A stretch of 64,000 nt of DNA from Sphingobium abikonense NBRC 16140. Lineage in GTDB: Bacteria; Pseudomonadota; Alphaproteobacteria; Sphingomonadales; Sphingomonadaceae. Shown here piece by piece: positions 61,475-64,000 of this stretch (within the stretch, counting starts at the first letter, position 1; each line of letters opens with the position of its first letter). Under the pieces are notes generated by a model. The model was not told where the DNA came from and made no database searches. It worked only from the letters and a program-made list of their open reading frames with translations. Position numbers and translations under genes: made by a program. The stretch is taken from positions 18,793 to 82,792 of the forward strand of contig NZ_BCYT01000014.1 of assembly GCF_001598335.1 (NCBI RefSeq), written 5' to 3'.

Positions 61475-62071
61475 ATGACGACGATGGATGACAGGATCAG
61501 TGAACCGGAGGCGGGCGGCGCGCGACGCCGCGCCATATTGGAAATCGCCGCGCGCCTGTTCGCGCGAAAGGGTTATCGCGGCACATCCATGCGAGACATC
61601 GGTGAAGCGGCCGGCGTTCAGGGCGGATCGCTCTATCATCATATCAAATCGAAGGACGCCCTGTTTGTCGAAGTGCATCATGCCGCACTGGACGAAGCGG
61701 AACGCAGGATCACGCGGGCTGTAGAGCAACATTCCCAACTATGGGCGCGACTGGAGGCGGCCTGTACCAGCCTGTTGGAAATTCAGCTTGATCCTGCTTC
61801 GTTGACAATGCCGATGATGAACGACTTTCGCGAAGTCCCGGCCCCTGTCCGGGCCGCGCTGATCGAGCGGCGGGATCGCTTTGAAACGCCGTTCCGCACC
61901 TTGGTGGATGATCTGCCTCTTCCCTCCGACATGGATCGTTCCATCTATCGAAACCTGCTTCTTTCGCAGCTCAATTCAGCGGCAGATTGGGTGCGACCAG
62001 GGCGCCTGACCCCACAAGAGATTGCCATACAGATTGTGCGCGTGTTCCGGCATGACGCTTCCACCGGTTGA
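61475..62071 (+). CDS. TetR-family transcriptional regulator
   Basis: A 198-aa repressor-type protein: the TetR HTH is at about residues 18-65 ([19 protein letters not shown] and [21 protein letters not shown]). The C-terminal ligand domain resembles the lipid- or acyl-CoA-responsive KstR2-like group. Starts at GTG 61466, ATG 61475 and ATG 61484 are possible. It precedes the acyl-CoA dehydrogenase by 50 bp on the same strand and probably controls it. Confidence 0.85.
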   Translation: MTTMDDRISEPEAGGARRRAILEIAARLFARKGYRGTSMRDIGEAAGVQGGSLYHHIKSKDALFVEVHHAALDEAERRITRAVEQHSQLWARLEAACTSLLEIQLDPASLTMPMMNDFREVPAPVRAALIERRDRFETPFRTLVDDLPLPSDMDRSIYRNLLLSQLNSAADWVRPGRLTPQEIAIQIVRVFRHDASTG

Positions 62072-62121
62072 AACTGTAACAACTGTTTGGTATAGCATCT
62101 TGCAAGAGAAAGGTCCGTGAC

Positions 62122-63840
62122 ATGCAAAGCTATACCCCGCCCATCGATGATTATCGCTTTCTGCTGGAGGAGGTCCTCGACTTTGACGGGGTGATGGCGG
62201 AGTTGGGCAAGGATGTGGATTGCAGCCTGGCGACGGCTGTTCTCGAAGAGGCTGGAAAATTCTGCGCGGATCATCTCCATCCGCTCAATCGCCAAGGGGA
62301 TGAGCAGGGGGCAAGGCTGGTCGACGGGTCCGTCGTCATGCCCGATGGATTCGCATCCGCCTATCGCGCCTTTGTTGAAGCCGGCTGGCCCTCTTTGGCG
62401 GCCGACCCGGAGCATGGTGGGCAAGGCTTGCCCTTCATTCTGCAACTATGGCTCGATGAAATGCTGTCCGCATCCAACCTGTCCTTCGGCCTTTTCCCTG
62501 GGCTGACCCGTGGTGCGATGGAAGCGATTGCTGCTCATGCGAATGACGATCTCAAAGGTCGCTATCTGGCGCCGCTGATCAGCGGGGAATGGACAGGGGC
62601 CATGGCACTGACGGAAAGCGGTGCTGGCACCGACCTTGCCCTGCTGAAAACGAAAGCGGAGGATCTTGGCGACGGACGGTTCGCAATCACCGGACAAAAG
62701 ATTTTCATTTCGTCGGGCGATCACGACATGGCCTCCAACATCGTCCATCTGGTGCTGGCCAGGCTACCCGATGCGCCTGCGGGCGTGAAAGGCATCAGCC
62801 TGTTTCTAGTGCCCAAGATACTTCCAGATGGCACGCGCAACAGCATGTCTGTCGGCGCGCTGGAAAAGAAAATGGGTATTCATGCCCAACCGACCTGCGT
62901 CATGAATTATGACGGCGCGACGGGATGGCTCGTCGGTGACCCGCACCGGGGTCTAGCGGCCATGTTCACCATGATGAATGCCGAACGACTGATGGTCGGT
63001 ATCCAGGGACTTGGCATTGCGGGCGCCGCCTATCAGCAGGCGGCGGCTTATGCCAAAGACCGGCTCCAGGGGCGCAGTAGCGACGGCGGCCGCGGACCTG
63101 TCGCCATCATTGACCATGCCGACGTGCGGCGCATGCTGCTTAAGGTACGCTCTTTCGTCGAGGCCGGGCGGGCGCTGGCCGGCTGGACCGCGTTGCAGTG
63201 GAATCGCGCCCAAGGCCATGCCGATCCGGCGGTGAGGGCGCAGGCTGACGCTCTGGTTGCGCTGCTCACGCCTGTCGTCAAGGCGGCCTTCACCGATTTC
63301 GGCTTTGAAAGCGCCGTGGCGGCGCAGCAGGTGTTCGGCGGCCATGGCTATATCCGTGAATGGGGCATGGAGCAGTTCGTGCGCGATGCGCGCATTGCCC
63401 AGATTTACGAGGGTACGAACGGCGTTCAGGCAATGGACTTGGTGGGCCGCAAATTGCCTATGGCCGGGGGCGCGATAGTGGAACGCCTGTTCGATCAGAT
63501 CGAGGCGGATCTACGTGCATGTCCCGAGCTCGGCATTTCCGCCCGGGTGCGAAGCGCGCTTGGTCTTCTCCGCGATGCGACGAATGCGCTGCGTGGGGCA
63601 GGTGCTGACGCCGCAGGAGCGGCCGCGGTCGACTATCTTCGTCTCTTCGCGCTCGTCTGTTTCGGATGGATGTGGGTTCGCATGGCCGGCGCGGCGACTG
63701 GCGACAGTCCCTTGCACGTAAGCAAGCGTACGCTGGCGGAAGTCTTTGCTCTCCGGGTTCTGCCCGAAGCAGAGGGTCTTGCGCGGGCCATCGAGGCGGG
63801 CGAGGGGATGTTAATGGCACTGCCCGTCGACGCATTCTAG
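62122..63840 (+). CDS. Acyl-CoA dehydrogenase (DmdC-like)
   Basis: A 572-aa FAD enzyme. The N-terminal helical extension (about 1-60) and size match DmdC-type dehydrogenases. Motifs are MALTESGAGTDLALLKT (FAD site, about 157-173), KIFISSGDHD, GFESAVAAQQVFGGHGYIREWG and RIAQIYEGTNGVQAMDLVGRKL in the C-terminal domain. A C-terminal helix bundle (about 445-560) is added. The substrate might be a medium-chain, branched or methylthio-propionyl-CoA; it cannot be fixed here. RBS GAAAGG. Confidence 0.88.
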   Translation: MQSYTPPIDDYRFLLEEVLDFDGVMAELGKDVDCSLATAVLEEAGKFCADHLHPLNRQGDEQGARLVDGSVVMPDGFASAYRAFVEAGWPSLAADPEHGGQGLPFILQLWLDEMLSASNLSFGLFPGLTRGAMEAIAAHANDDLKGRYLAPLISGEWTGAMALTESGAGTDLALLKTKAEDLGDGRFAITGQKIFISSGDHDMASNIVHLVLARLPDAPAGVKGISLFLVPKILPDGTRNSMSVGALEKKMGIHAQPTCVMNYDGATGWLVGDPHRGLAAMFTMMNAERLMVGIQGLGIAGAAYQQAAAYAKDRLQGRSSDGGRGPVAIIDHADVRRMLLKVRSFVEAGRALAGWTALQWNRAQGHADPAVRAQADALVALLTPVVKAAFTDFGFESAVAAQQVFGGHGYIREWGMEQFVRDARIAQIYEGTNGVQAMDLVGRKLPMAGGAIVERLFDQIEADLRACPELGISARVRSALGLLRDATNALRGAGADAAGAAAVDYLRLFALVCFGWMWVRMAGAATGDSPLHVSKRTLAEVFALRVLPEAEGLARAIEAGEGMLMALPVDAF

Positions 63841-64000
63841 GAAACGGTCGGGTTGTAAAAGTGGTGGTCCGTGATCGCGCCTCCGGAGCTGCAAATTTGC
63901 TTATGTCGTTTTTTTGAAATTTCTCTGTTGACCGACTCGTTTGGTGGTCCTAGATGCCAGTCCACCGACGCGGTGAGCGCCCCTGGTTCTCGCTTTGCTT
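63841..64000. other. Gap at window end
   Basis: No gene supported. GCAAATTTGC (63892-63901) is a perfect palindrome, followed by a run of seven T residues from about 63910; together they may be a weak terminator for the dehydrogenase. TGGTGGTCC occurs twice (near 63862 and 63942). The following gene, if any, lies outside. Confidence 0.3.

Noticed and set aside
1..64000. tRNA, rRNA, CRISPR arrays, intact insertion sequences, riboswitches
   Set aside because: I found no cloverleaf with CCA-type ends, no regular spacer array, no transposase frame and no conserved leader upstream of purM, nadB or argH.

Overview
The window looks like an alphaproteobacterium of the sphingomonad type (Sphingobium/Sphingomonas-like). 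The evidence is high GC, several TonB-dependent receptors, a CycM-type membrane cytochrome, an HdaA/DUF2066/purM/purN neighbourhood, HWE-type kinases and a cluster of GANTC (CcrM-type) sites at a replication origin. This assignment comes from reading the sequence; no search was run. I see no rRNA, tRNA, CRISPR array or intact insertion sequence.

Region 1 (1-13,000): argH and the start of a small lipoprotein gene, divergent from a TlpA-like thioredoxin lipoprotein. Next come a TonB receptor and an unusual set of exported enzymes: two PLP enzymes with Tat signals and a RidA with a Sec signal. These are followed by small household genes (Trm112-like, LON-domain, YbbN-like), envelope genes (MipA/OmpV, DUF2141, sterol-desaturase family) and pheA.

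Region 2 (13,000-31,700): core genes (cycM, ppx-ppk-hdaA, purM-purN, nadB) and a three-gene signalling operon (hybrid kinase, CheR, HWE kinase).

Region 3 (31,700-37,600): a complete plasmid or chromid replication and partition module on the minus strand: a DUF1612-like gene, Rep_3-type repA, parA and parB. It carries iterons, a repA operator, three copies of a near-identical parS-like palindrome and nine GANTC sites in 277 bp. It lies between ordinary chromosomal genes, so the replicon is either a chromid (second chromosome) or a chromosome that has absorbed one.

Region 4 (37,600-41,600): a TesA/YbbA/YbbP-like set.

Region 5 (41,600-61,400): a PQQ-dependent alcohol oxidation cluster. It encodes a lanthanide-type quinoprotein alcohol dehydrogenase, cytochrome c550 PedF, a quinoprotein-associated binding protein, beta-propeller, SoxYZ-like carrier, metallo-hydrolase and CxxCW protein. 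It also holds pseudoazurin, two TonB receptors, a porin, an ExaC-like aldehyde dehydrogenase, DUF779, a LuxR-type response regulator and a NosP/NahK-like pair. A 15-bp dyad box (consensus ATTGGACCTTTGGTC) recurs before most transcription units and probably defines the regulon. Likely flow: alcohols enter through the porin and are oxidised in the periplasm, electrons pass to PedF and possibly pseudoazurin, and the aldehyde is oxidised in the cytoplasm.

Region 6 (61,400-64,000): a TetR regulator and a DmdC-like acyl-CoA dehydrogenase.
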